A DNA stretch of 64,000 nt from JANSXG01 sp024743075 (GTDB lineage Bacteria > Planctomycetota > Phycisphaerae > Phycisphaerales > UBA1924), in NCBI GenBank assembly GCA_042140185.1, contig CP159477.1, positions 186,001-250,000 of the forward strand, in the 5' to 3' direction. Position 1 is the stretch's first letter. Each line of letters opens with the position of its first letter. The notes beneath the pieces were generated by a model that saw only the letters and a program-made list of their open reading frames with translations, was not told the DNA's origin and did not search any database. The translations under genes and the position numbers were made by a program. Of this stretch, positions 55,643 through 63,970 are shown in pieces.

Positions 55643-56902
55643 ATGCCCCCCCAGGAACTCTTTTCGCCCCAGACCTCGATCCCGCTGCACGCGATCAAGG
55701 TCGTGCTGCTCGAGAACATCCACCAGCGGGCCGTTGAATTGCTCGATGGTGCCGGGTTTACCGTGGAGTCGCACGCCGGCGCCCCCAGCGGTGAGCAACT
55801 CATCGAGCTGGCGGCCGACGCCCACATGATCGGCATCCGATCCAAGACCCAGTTGACGCGCGAGTTCTTCGAGGCCTGCCCCAAGCTCTGGTCGGTCGGC
55901 TGCTTCTGCATCGGCACGAATCAGGTCGACCTCGAAGCCGCGTCATCCACGGGCGTCGCGGTGTTCAACGCCCCGTTCTCGAACACTCGCTCGGTCGCCG
56001 AGAAGGTGATCTGCGAGGTGATCGCGCTGCACCGGCGTCTGTTCGAGCGCTCGTCTTCGCTGCACGCTGGGCGCTGGCAGAAGTCCGCATCGGGTTCGCA
56101 CGAAGTGCGCGGTCGAACGCTCGGTATCGTCGGCTACGGGCGGATCGGATCGCAGGTCTCGGTGCTGGCCGAGGCGATGGGCATGCGCGTCCTGTTCTAC
56201 GACACCGCGAACACGCTTTCGCTTGGCAACGCAGTGAAGGTTGAATCGCTTGATGACCTGCTCGCACAGTCGGACTGCGTCACGCTGCATGTCCCGGACG
56301 CCGCCACCACGCGTGAGCTCATCGGCGAACGTGAACTGGCGAAGATGAAGCCCGGCGCCCACCTCATCAACAACGCCCGGGGCACCGTGGTCGATCTCGG
56401 GGCACTGCGCACGGCCATCGAGTCCGGTCACCTCGGTGGGGCTGCGGTCGACGTGTTCCCCGAGGAGCCGCGCGACAACGACACGCCGTTCGAGTCACCA
56501 CTGGCGGGCTTACCCAACGTAATCCTCACGCCGCACATCGGCGGGAGCACGATCGAGGCGCAGGAGAACATCGCCGTCGAGGTCGGGACCAAGCTCGTTC
56601 GGCTGATGAACGAGGGCGCAACCGCGACGGCGGTCAACGTGCCGGAGGTGGACCTGCCCTCGCTGCACGGTGATCATCACCGCATCGTGCACTTCCATCG
56701 CAACGAGCCGGGCGTTCTCGGTGCGCTGCACTCGGTGATCGCGGGCAAGGGCATCAACATCGCCGCGAGCTACCTGCAGTCCGATGCGCGCCACGGCTAT
56801 GCGGTGCTGGATGTGCAGCCGCGCGAAGACGTGCAGGAATCGGCGCTGCTCGCAGAACTCCGCGCCGTCAGCGGCACGATCCGCGTCCGCACAATCTGGT
56901 GA
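55643..56902 (+). CDS. serA: D-3-phosphoglycerate dehydrogenase
   Basis: The 419-residue enzyme starts serine synthesis from 3-phosphoglycerate. It has the NAD motif LGIVGYGRIGSQV, the catalytic Arg in NNARGTVVD, VDVFPEEP with the Glu, and the catalytic His in LTPHIGGST. A short ACT domain follows at the C-terminus (HRIVHFHRNEPGVLGALHSV), as in the E. coli enzyme, where serine binds for feedback inhibition. AGGA lies 7 bases before the ATG at 55643. An in-frame GTG at 55607 is less likely. No serB/serC is adjacent. Confidence 0.92.
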   Translation: MPPQELFSPQTSIPLHAIKVVLLENIHQRAVELLDGAGFTVESHAGAPSGEQLIELAADAHMIGIRSKTQLTREFFEACPKLWSVGCFCIGTNQVDLEAASSTGVAVFNAPFSNTRSVAEKVICEVIALHRRLFERSSSLHAGRWQKSASGSHEVRGRTLGIVGYGRIGSQVSVLAEAMGMRVLFYDTANTLSLGNAVKVESLDDLLAQSDCVTLHVPDAATTRELIGERELAKMKPGAHLINNARGTVVDLGALRTAIESGHLGGAAVDVFPEEPRDNDTPFESPLAGLPNVILTPHIGGSTIEAQENIAVEVGTKLVRLMNEGATATAVNVPEVDLPSLHGDHHRIVHFHRNEPGVLGALHSVIAGKGINIAASYLQSDARHGYAVLDVQPREDVQESALLAELRAVSGTIRVRTIW

Positions 56903-56927
56903 AAAAGCCCCGCTCGCTCAAGCGAGC
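56902..56927 (-). terminator. Terminator of the queF/rdgB unit
   Basis: The hairpin (56912-56918 with 56921-56927) contains the end of the rdgB gene, and on the minus strand it is followed by GGGGCTTTTT. It overlaps the end of serA on the other strand. Confidence 0.7.
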
Positions 56928-57562
56928 AGACGCTCGTTGGACGCGACGAGCTGTTCCAGGCGCGAGGCCATGGCCCTCACCGCCTGCCCCCGATGGCTGA
57001 GCGCGTGCTTCTCCTCCGGCGACAGTTCGGCGGAGTGTCGACCGTCGTCGAGCCGGAGCAGGGGGTCGTACCCGAAGCCGTTCGTGCCGCGCACCTCGAG
57101 GGCGATTGTCCCCCCGAAGGTGCCGCGTGTACGGATCAGGATGCCCGCCTGCGGGTGGGCCACCGCGATCGCGCACACGAACCGGGCGCTCCGCTCGTAG
57201 TCCGGGACCGACCCCAACTCTTTCAGCAACTTGGCATTGTTGGCTTCGTCGCGGACCTTACGCGGACCGTCGACGCCGGCGTACCGGGCCGAGAACACGC
57301 CGGGCCGGCCGCCGAGCGCATCGACCTCAAGCCCGCTGTCGTCGGCGACGCAGGTCCGTCCGGTCAGTTTGGCGTAATGCAGGGCCTTCTTCGCGGCGTT
57401 GGCCTCGAAGGTCTCACCATCCTCCACCGGCTCCGGGAAGTCGCCGTCGAGTTGATCCAGCCCGATCGCGTCGATGCCGAGCGGCGCGAGGATCGCGCGG
57501 ATCTCTTCGATTTTCTGCGGGTTTCCAGTAGCGATGAGCAGTTTTCCGGTCGTTTCGGCCAT
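56918..57562 (-). CDS. rdgB: XTP/dITP diphosphatase (Ham1/RdgB family)
   Basis: The 214-residue enzyme hydrolyses non-canonical purine nucleoside triphosphates (dITP, XTP) and so protects DNA. Motifs are LLIATGNPQKIEEI at the N-terminus, ETFEANAAKKALHYAK, VADDSGLEVDALGGRPGVFSARYAG and the C-terminal TNGFGYDPLL and HALSHRGQA. It starts immediately after queF on the same strand and is translated in the same unit. The pairing of a nucleotide-sanitising gene with queuosine synthesis is probably accidental. Confidence 0.93.
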   Translation of the reverse strand: MAETTGKLLIATGNPQKIEEIRAILAPLGIDAIGLDQLDGDFPEPVEDGETFEANAAKKALHYAKLTGRTCVADDSGLEVDALGGRPGVFSARYAGVDGPRKVRDEANNAKLLKELGSVPDYERSARFVCAIAVAHPQAGILIRTRGTFGGTIALEVRGTNGFGYDPLLRLDDGRHSAELSPEEKHALSHRGQAVRAMASRLEQLVASNERLLA

Positions 57563-57563
57563 C

Positions 57564-57947
57564 TCAGCGCCCCCGGTACTCGGCCGGGATGTCGCTGTGG
57601 TCGGCCCGGATCACGCTGCGGATCCCGCCGCGGCCCTTCCAGTTCGTGATGATCTGCAGCCAGACCGGGTTCATCAGGTCCACGAGGTGGTCGCGGATGG
57701 TGTTGGTCACCGCCTCGTAGAAGATGCCCTCGTTGCGAAAGCTCTGGTAGTACAACTTCAGCGACTTGAGCTCAACGCACACGCCACCGTCGGCCTTTGC
57801 GCGGGGCACGTAGCGGACGGTCACATCGCCGAAGTCGGGGTGACCGGTCTTCGGGCAAACGCTGGTGAACTCCTCGGAGGTGTGTTCGATCACGAACGGC
57901 ACCTCGCCGGGGGTTTCAAAGCACTCGAGCAGGCTGGTATCGGGCAT
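57564..57947 (-). CDS. queF: NADPH-dependent 7-cyano-7-deazaguanine reductase
   Basis: The 127-residue short-form (type I) QueF reduces preQ0 to preQ1 in queuosine biosynthesis. It has the thioimide-forming Cys31 within FTSVCPKTGHPDF, the Asp38 nearby, and the QueF motif ELKSLKLYYQSFRNEG. No other queuosine genes are in the window. GAGGAA lies before the ATG. It is followed by rdgB without a gap. Confidence 0.94.
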   Translation of the reverse strand: MPDTSLLECFETPGEVPFVIEHTSEEFTSVCPKTGHPDFGDVTVRYVPRAKADGGVCVELKSLKLYYQSFRNEGIFYEAVTNTIRDHLVDLMNPVWLQIITNWKGRGGIRSVIRADHSDIPAEYRGR

Positions 57948-58085
57948 CGTGAGGGATTCCTCTCTGACTCGGGACAGTGGGGCGGCAACGATAGCCCGCT
58001 TCGCGAGACCTGTCAGGTCTGGAAATCCGCGGGGACCGTCTCAGAAGGGGTATCCTGCATCCAAGTCCAATGAGGAGGAAGAGCC

Positions 58086-58658
58086 ATGCGTCAGACCCTG
58101 TCCGTCATCACCCTGCTCGGCGCCGGCGCGATCGCCGGAGCGGCCGGGTTTGCCACGCTCGCCAGCGGCGCCGCCCAGGCCCAGCCGACCGAGCAGCCCG
58201 CGGATCAACCGACCGAACAACCCCAGCAGCCCGGCGGTGCCGCCGGCATGGGCCAGATCCTGATCAACTCGCTCAAGACCGTCGACGGCTGCCTTGGCGT
58301 CGACGCCGGGCAGATGTCCTCAGGCAAGAACTCGATCTTCGCGTGGTTCGAGGACGCCGAAGCCGCGAGGCGTTGGTACAACCACCCGACCCACCGGGCG
58401 ATGCTCGCGATGGCCGGTGGCCGCTCCGACGACACGCAGCCGCTCACTCATGTTGAGGAGGGCATTCCGCTAATGGTCATCGCGTCGCTGACGTTCAGTG
58501 ATCGCCCGCAGATCGATGGCATCCCGATGCCGATCAGTCAGATCTCAATTGAGGTCTATCAGGCGGCTCCGGGCGGCGCGTACATCAATGGCAAACTCGC
58601 GCCCGAGTCCTTCAAGGTCGAGCACATGAAGAACCTGAGCGCGCCCGAAGGCGAATGA
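58086..58658 (+). CDS. Exported protein with ferredoxin-like (ABM-type) segment
   Basis: The 190-residue protein has a signal peptide (LLGAGAIAGAAGFATLASGAAQA) followed by a Gln/Pro-rich stretch of about 20 residues. The body contains SIFAWFEDAEAARRWYNHPTHRAMLAMAGG. That region resembles the alpha/beta fold of antibiotic-biosynthesis-monooxygenase (ABM)/DUF3291-like proteins, which bind small ligands or haem. I cannot name the function. It is convergent with the TPR lipoprotein gene 3 bases beyond its end. Its -10 (TATCCT) is about 40 bases upstream, and an AGGAGGA lies just before the ATG. Confidence 0.65.
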   Translation: MRQTLSVITLLGAGAIAGAAGFATLASGAAQAQPTEQPADQPTEQPQQPGGAAGMGQILINSLKTVDGCLGVDAGQMSSGKNSIFAWFEDAEAARRWYNHPTHRAMLAMAGGRSDDTQPLTHVEEGIPLMVIASLTFSDRPQIDGIPMPISQISIEVYQAAPGGAYINGKLAPESFKVEHMKNLSAPEGE

Positions 58659-58661
58659 CGC

Positions 58662-59702
58662 TTAGCCGCGTTCGTAGGTCGAAACGAGCTGAACGAACGC
58701 CGGCTGGTTGGAGTTGATCCGGAGCGAACGGCGCAGCAGGCTCAGCGCCTCGATGCGAAGGGCATCATCGCGTCGCCCGCCCTGAACGTAATCGTTCAGG
58801 AGCACCACGCCGAGCCCGTTCAGGGCCGGATAATGGCGCTGGTCGAGGTCGAGCGCGCTGCGGAACATCTCCGTCGCGCGGTCGTACCGACGCAGTTTGA
58901 AGTAGGCGAAGCCCAAACGCTCGTACGCCGTCGCACTCGCTTCGATCGCGATCGCGGCATCCAGCGTGTTGATCATCTCCGTGTACCGCTCGATCGAACC
59001 GAGGCTGTTCGCCCAGTTCAGGAGCAGATCCGGAGTCAGTTCCATCAGTTCCGCGGCGGTCTCGTACTCCTGAATCGCCTCTTCGTGGCGATCGAGCAGG
59101 CTGTAGGTCGCGCCGAGGTTCGCCCGCGCGGTGCCGTCCTGCGGAGCGGCCCTCACCGCCGCTTCGGCGTAGGGAAGCGCCCAGTCCGGCCGGTCCTGTT
59201 CCAGGTACGCCGCGGCGAGACCGCGATTGGCCTCAGCGTCGTTCGGTCGGATCGCCAACGCCCGGAGGTAGACCCGGATCGCGTCAACCAGGCGCCCGAG
59301 GGCGTGAAGCACATCGGCGTGGTTGAATTGTGCGTCGAAGTTTCGAGGTTCGAGGTTGGCCGCCCGTCCGAACGACCGCTCCGCGGAGACCAGGTCGCCT
59401 CGGTCGCGGAGGATATCACCCATTTCGAGGTGGGCAACAGTCAGTTCCGGGTTCCGCGCGATCGCCTGCTCCAGGAGCGCCAGGGCCGTCTCGTCGTCGC
59501 CCGCGTCCCGAGCCCGTTGGGCGTCCGAGACGGCGTCTGTCTCCCGGAACTGCTCGGCATCCCGGCGTTCGGCCCTCGTCTGCGCTGAAGAGTCGCCCGT
59601 GCCCCACGTGCAGCCGCCGGCAGCCGCGATCACGGACGCGAGCAGGGCGCCGCGGAGCAGGCTGGCGATCTTCGGCTTGGAGGGCTGGGTTGGCTCGCTC
59701 AT
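58662..59702 (-). CDS. TPR lipoprotein
   Basis: The 346-residue protein is a lipoprotein (signal ends AAAGGC) with a TPR array. Repeats include ALALLEQAIARNPELTVAH, SAERSFGRAANLEPRNFDAQ and ATEMFRSALDLDQRHYPALN. Such outer-membrane or periplasmic TPR proteins often help secretion or pilus assembly (PilF/TadD-like). No such apparatus is adjacent. The ORF could be read much further upstream, but the signal peptide fixes the start at 59702; GGGAG lies 12 bases before. Confidence 0.82.
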   Translation of the reverse strand: MSEPTQPSKPKIASLLRGALLASVIAAAGGCTWGTGDSSAQTRAERRDAEQFRETDAVSDAQRARDAGDDETALALLEQAIARNPELTVAHLEMGDILRDRGDLVSAERSFGRAANLEPRNFDAQFNHADVLHALGRLVDAIRVYLRALAIRPNDAEANRGLAAAYLEQDRPDWALPYAEAAVRAAPQDGTARANLGATYSLLDRHEEAIQEYETAAELMELTPDLLLNWANSLGSIERYTEMINTLDAAIAIEASATAYERLGFAYFKLRRYDRATEMFRSALDLDQRHYPALNGLGVVLLNDYVQGGRRDDALRIEALSLLRRSLRINSNQPAFVQLVSTYERG

Positions 59703-59837
59703 CGTTCGGTTTTGCTCCCGGGCGGGTCGGTTGAGGTTTACCGGTACAAGGTACCGCACGCCCCTAGAGCATGTCGGTCGGATCGGGAGGCTCCATCCAG
59801 CGAACACGAGGTCGAGGGCAGCGATCGATGGGGCATG

Positions 59838-59843
59838 TATCCT
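59838..59843 (+). promoter_or_regulatory. -10-like TATCCT, leaderless start for the transporter
   Basis: TATCCT ends exactly 6 bases before the ATG at 59850. It supports that ATG over the ORF opening at 59712. Confidence 0.5.
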
Positions 59844-59849
59844 GACTCC

Positions 59850-61363
59850 ATGCTCGAATCCATCGGAAGACGTCTGAGTGCCTTCTTCCGGGCCACCGCG
59901 CCCGATCCGTTCGTGCTGGCGATCCTTCTGACCTTCGTTACGTTCGCTCTGGCCATCGGGTTCTCCGAGCGTTCGCCCGCCGAGATCACCGAGGCGTGGG
60001 CCGCCGACGACGGCATCTGGCGATATCTCGGCTTCGGCATGCAGATGTGTCTGATCCTCGTCACCGGGCACGCCATCGCCGCGAGCCGGCCGGTCTCCGG
60101 GGTGCTGAGCGTGCTCGCCCATCTGCCGAGGACCGGACCGCAGGCCGCGGCGCTGGTCGCGCTGGTCGCCGTTTGCCTGGGCGTCTTCCAGTGGGCTGTC
60201 GGGCTCATCGCAGGGGCCCTGCTCGCCCGCGACATCGGTCGCGTCTTGGTCCGTCGCGGAATCCGCGTGCACTATCCCGTTCTCGTCGCCGCGGGGTATG
60301 TCGGCATGATGGTCTGGCACGGCGGTTTTTCCGGCACCGCGCCGATCAAGGTCACCACCGCCGCCGACCTCGCCGACGTGATCGATCCCGCCGTCGGCCT
60401 CGCGCCGATTCCCCTCGACCAGACGCTGCTGAGCCCGTTGAACCTCGTCACCACCGGCGGATTGCTGCTGCTCTGTCCGATCGTGATGGCCCTGCTCATG
60501 CCGCGCTCGCGTCGCAGCGCCGACGACTTCATGGCCTCGGCGACCGATGATCACATCGAGCCCATGGACCACTTCGTCGCGGTCGGCAAGTCCGCCGAAA
60601 CCGACTTCGATCCCGATGATGTCGACACCACGCCCTCGCGGACCGAAGAGCGCAAGGCGCCGATCCCCCGGCTCCTCGAGGACACGCCCATCGTCAACTG
60701 GTGCTTGCGCTGCTGATCGGACTCTGGGCCTTCGGGCAGTACCTGCCGGGTGTTGCGGGGGACCTCGGCGCTGCGTTCAGCTCCTGGGTGCCGATCGGCG
60801 GCAGTGTGAACGAGAACGGCGAGCGTGTCTCAGGCCTGATGAGCCTCACCCCCAACACACTCAACCTCACGATGTTCATGCTCGGTCTCTTGCTCCACGC
60901 GTCGCCCATGAGCTACATGCGCGCGATCGAAGACGCCGCCAGGGGCTGCGCCGGCGTAATCATCCAGTTCCCGCTGTACGCCGGCATCGCCGCGATGATG
61001 GCGGCGTCGGGCCTGACCGCGATGATCGCCGAGAAGATGTCGGAGGGCGCGAGCGAGACCACTCTCCCGGTGCTCACCTTCTTCAGCGCCGCGATCGTCA
61101 ACGTTTTCGTTCCCTCTGGAGGCGGGCAGTGGGGCGTGCAGGGACCGATCGTGATCGAGTCTGCGCTCGCCGCGGGCGTCGAACCCTCGAAGATGGTCAT
61201 GGCTCTCGCGTACGGCGATCAGGTCACGAACATGCTCCAGCCCTTCTGGGCGCTGCCGCTGCTGGCGATCACGGGCGTGAGAGCACGGGACATTGTCGGT
61301 TACACCGCGATCCTGATGCTCATCGCGATCGTGTGGATTGTGTTCTGCCTGCTCGTGTTTTGA
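59850..61363 (+). CDS. Short-chain fatty acid transporter, AtoE type (apparent frameshift)
   Basis: The product of about 504 residues is an AtoE-family permease for short-chain fatty acids. It has about ten membrane helices, starting DPFVLAILLTFVTFALAIGFSE, with HGGFSGTAPIKV in the middle and the signature NVFVPSGGGQWGVQGPIV near residue 425. A frame change occurs at 60700, where GG should be GGG (NWVLALLIGLWAFGQYLPG). The ATG at 59850 is supported by a TATCCT 6 bases upstream. No acyl-CoA or butyrate genes lie beside it, so the substrate is inferred from the family. Confidence 0.86.
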
Positions 61364-61367
61364 GCGA

Positions 61368-61826
61368 TCAGTCCGACTGACTCTGGTCGGCCGGCCTGAG
61401 CGGGTCGGCCCACGACGCGTCAATATTGCGGACGACACCGAACAGAAGCAGGATGGCTCCGGCGCCGACGAGCGTCCACGATGCGCCGCGGCTCGCGAGC
61501 CACGCCGGAAGTGGCCGCCCGCGCGCCCAGCACGCGAGCACGATCAAGCCAAGGGCTGCCGTCGGGACGCCGACAAGCAGGGTCAACGGGTTCTGAGCCA
61601 GTGAGTCGGAAACACGCCCGTTCAGCAGATGGTGCGTGGCGCGGAGCGATCCGCAGCCGGGGCAGTAAACGCCCGCGATGCTCTGCGAGGGGCATTCCGG
61701 GATGGCCGAAACGTCGTGGGGATGGTTCCATCGGAGGAGCGCCAGCGCGCTGGCACACACGATCAGCAGCACGATCGCGGCGAGGCATCGCTGGCCGATC
61801 TTCAGATTGTTCTTGCGTTGCGTCAC
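61368..61826 (-). CDS. DUF2752 membrane protein
   Basis: The 152-residue protein has the DUF2752 signature CPSQSIAGVYCPGCGSLRATHHLLNG (in part), with three cysteines between two hydrophobic helices (IVLLIVCASALALL and LTLLVGVPTAALGLIVLACW). A third helix (WTLVGAGAILLLFGVV) precedes a polar tail. The function of the family is unknown. The GTG at 61826 is chosen because TATAGT lies 10 bases upstream. It is divergent from two genes for zinc-ribbon membrane proteins, an arrangement I would expect to be functional. Confidence 0.82.
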   Translation of the reverse strand: MTQRKNNLKIGQRCLAAIVLLIVCASALALLRWNHPHDVSAIPECPSQSIAGVYCPGCGSLRATHHLLNGRVSDSLAQNPLTLLVGVPTAALGLIVLACWARGRPLPAWLASRGASWTLVGAGAILLLFGVVRNIDASWADPLRPADQSQSD

Positions 61827-61836
61827 CGGAACGCCC

Positions 61837-61842
61837 ACTATA
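61837..61842 (-). promoter_or_regulatory. -10-like TATAGT upstream of the DUF2752 gene
   Basis: On the minus strand TATAGT lies 10 bases before the GTG at 61826. The transcript would have a leader of a few bases. Confidence 0.5.
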
Positions 61843-61875
61843 CCCCGGCCCCTCCCGGCGCCATGGAGACCTCGG

Positions 61876-62277
61876 GTGTACTGCACGCACTGCGGAACAG
61901 AAATCTCGAACCAGAATGCGTTCTGTCCCATGTGCGGACAGCCACAGCGGCACGATCCGCGAGCGAGCCAAACCTCGCGTGTTCCGGCAGATTCCTCGCT
62001 GAAGTGGATCGTGCCGATCAACACCTCGCCGTTCGCGATCGTTTCCTGCTACAGCGCCCTCTTGGGTTTCTTTCTGTGCGGGCTTTTCGTGCCGAGCATC
62101 GTCGCGATCATCTTCGGGTTGCTGGCGCTGTCCGACCTGAAGAGGCGGCCTCACCTCGCCGGCAGGGGCCGTGCGTGGTTCGGGCTGATCGTCGGCGCGG
62201 CCTCCCTCGCACTCGCGACCGTCCTCATAGCCATGTGGCTTTCCAGTCCCGACCCGTTCGGAAACTCGTCCTTTTGA
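61876..62277 (+). CDS. Zinc-ribbon DUF4190 membrane protein
   Basis: The 133-residue protein starts with a zinc ribbon (YCTHCGTEISNQNAFCPMCG, two CxxC pairs). Two membrane helices follow (FAIVSCYSALLGFFLCGLFVPS and WFGLIVGAASLALATVLI) with the DUF4190 block LLALSDLKRRPHLAGRGRAW between. The GTG at 61876 is chosen, with GGAG 7 bases before it. Its partner gene follows 10 bases later. Role unknown. Confidence 0.75.
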   Translation: MYCTHCGTEISNQNAFCPMCGQPQRHDPRASQTSRVPADSSLKWIVPINTSPFAIVSCYSALLGFFLCGLFVPSIVAIIFGLLALSDLKRRPHLAGRGRAWFGLIVGAASLALATVLIAMWLSSPDPFGNSSF

Positions 62278-62287
62278 AAGAGTCCCC

Positions 62288-62710
62288 ATGTCACTCGTTT
62301 GTCCGTCCTGTTCGCACAACAACCCCGACGACTCGCGCTTCTGCCAGAAGTGCGGCAGCCCGCTCTCAGAGAGCGACCGCTCGACCCGGTTCGAGCCAGA
62401 GAACCGCGACCAGTCGGGCTACGGCGAGTACGGCTCTGGCGCGGGAGGCGACTACGTGGCGAGGTCTTCGCCCTCCGGCATGCTCGTCTGGTCGATCCTG
62501 GCGACGGTGTTCTGCTGCCAGCCGGCGGGGATCGTCGCCATCGTGTTCACCGCACTCGCGATGAGCGCCGACGGGCAAGGCAACTACGCTCAGGCGGATC
62601 GAAACCTCAACACCGCCAAGACCTGGGCGTGGGCCGCGTTCGGGATCGGGCTCGCCGGCTATCTCATCTACCTGGTGTTCGTCTTCATCGCCGTCGCGGC
62701 CGGCCCATGA
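62288..62710 (+). CDS. Zinc-ribbon CD225/dispanin-like membrane protein
   Basis: The 140-residue protein has an N-terminal zinc ribbon (CPSCSHNNPDDSRFCQKCG) and a CD225/dispanin-type tail. The first helix is VWSILATVFCCQPAGIVAIVF, with the double cysteine of the family. It is followed by A-rich ALAMSADGQGNYAQADRNLN and a second helix (FGIGLAGYLIYLVFVFIAV). CD225 proteins in animals include the IFITMs; in bacteria the role is not known. It is in an operon with the preceding gene, with a 10-base gap, and is convergent with the ChaN-like gene. Confidence 0.8.
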   Translation: MSLVCPSCSHNNPDDSRFCQKCGSPLSESDRSTRFEPENRDQSGYGEYGSGAGGDYVARSSPSGMLVWSILATVFCCQPAGIVAIVFTALAMSADGQGNYAQADRNLNTAKTWAWAAFGIGLAGYLIYLVFVFIAVAAGP

Positions 62711-62719
62711 ACCCGCGGG

Positions 62720-63740
62720 TCATTCCCCCGAGGGTCCGATGTAGATCACCGCGTCCGCCCGCTCGCGGTCTTCTTCGCGCAGTTCGAGCGACCAGACCGG
62801 CTGTACGCTGATGGTCATCACGCGAGCGCCCGGGCGTCGCTCACGCAGTCGGCTGGTCGTGCCGCCCTCGAAGTCGGAGTGGAACTGGCCCACAACGAGC
62901 ACGACCGGGTAGTTCCCCGCATCCATGGTCCGGGCGACCGAGTCGGCCATCGTCGCGTCCCAGACGTTCTGGCTGCGGAAGAACGACAGGATCATCGGGT
63001 CGTCCTCGCCCTCGGGTGTTTCCTCTTCGGAGTGCCCACGCATGCCGCCCATGATCTCGAAGAACCGTTCTTTGTAGCCGCCGGTGCTCAGCGACTCCGG
63101 AAGCGTGAAGTACCGCTGCTGGCTGTCACGGAGGTCTTCCAGGCGCTCGAACCCGTCGGTCCGCGCGAGGCGGACGTAGCGCCGAGCGCGTTCGCGGCAA
63201 CGATCGGGCGGTCCCGTTCCAACGCGGCCACGACCATCCGCCGGTGGCCCTCCGGGTACCGTTGCAGGCTTTCGCGCCCGTGGCCTCCATGAAGCCGTCG
63301 TGATCGATCACGCCGGTCATCATGTCGTCGATGTGGATCTGCTCGTCGGTCTCGAAGAACTCCATAGCCAATGCCGCGGTGGTCGGTCGGAGTTCGAGCA
63401 GATCGTCAAACAGCGTCGCCGCGGCGTCGAGCCCCATCGGGTGTCCGTGCAGTTCGCCGATCAGCACGGCGTCGGACGCGGCAGCGCGAGCGACAAGCCC
63501 GCTCCAGGTCATCTCAAGGCCGGTGCCGCTGAACACTTTCAGATCCCGGACCTGCTCGGGCGCTCTCAGGCCCTCGGGGATCGCCGCGAGGCGTTCGGCC
63601 TCGGTCCGCTCCAGTTCGGCGGCGGCCTGCGCGTCCATCCCACTGTCCGGGTCGATCGCGACGGAGCGGTTCCCTCCTGCGCATCCGGCGAGAACCGATG
63701 CGCTGAAGAGGCAGGCGAGCGTGAACAGGGACTTGGGCAT
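62720..63740 (-). CDS. ChaN/DUF399-like lipoprotein (two apparent frameshifts)
   Basis: The product of about 340 residues is a lipoprotein (signal ends VLAGC) of the ChaN/DUF399 haem-binding-type family. Clues are VLIGELHGHPMGLDA, TAALAMEFFETDEQIHIDDMM, and RYPEGHRRMVVAALERDRPIV. The frame shifts twice, near 63277 and 63185. Restoring one base at each gives NAPRRYVRLART, then ERLEDLRDSQQRYFTLPES, as in relatives. The last part contains VVLVVGQFHSDFEGG and MTISVQP. Haem or iron handling is a family inference. Confidence 0.75.
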
Positions 63741-63751
63741 GGCGGGCTCCG

Positions 63752-63970
63752 TCAGTTGCGGTCGGGCGAGTCGGAATCAGGTCGAAGAATATCGTCGAAA
63801 GGCGTCGCGATCCGGGCACGCAGCCCCCGGCTGAGCTCCAGGAGCGCCGCTCCGCAGAGGGCCGCGAAAGCCAGCGATCCGGCCTCGGGCATCGCCCGGA
63901 ACGCGAGGGCAGTCAGCACGATCTGCAGCACCGGGGCTCCGGCAGAGATTGCGCTGTTGCCGATCGTCAT
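63752..63970 (-). CDS. Small hydrophobic protein of unknown function
   Basis: The 72-residue ORF is upstream of the ChaN-like gene on the same strand, with an 11-base gap. It has two hydrophobic stretches (APVLQIVLTALAFRAM and LAFAALCGAALLELS) and a charged end. I do not recognise it. It could be a genuine small membrane protein co-transcribed with the ChaN-like gene; its small size leaves the call uncertain, and no ribosome-binding site is obvious. Confidence 0.4.
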   Translation of the reverse strand: MTIGNSAISAGAPVLQIVLTALAFRAMPEAGSLAFAALCGAALLELSRGLRARIATPFDDILRPDSDSPDRN

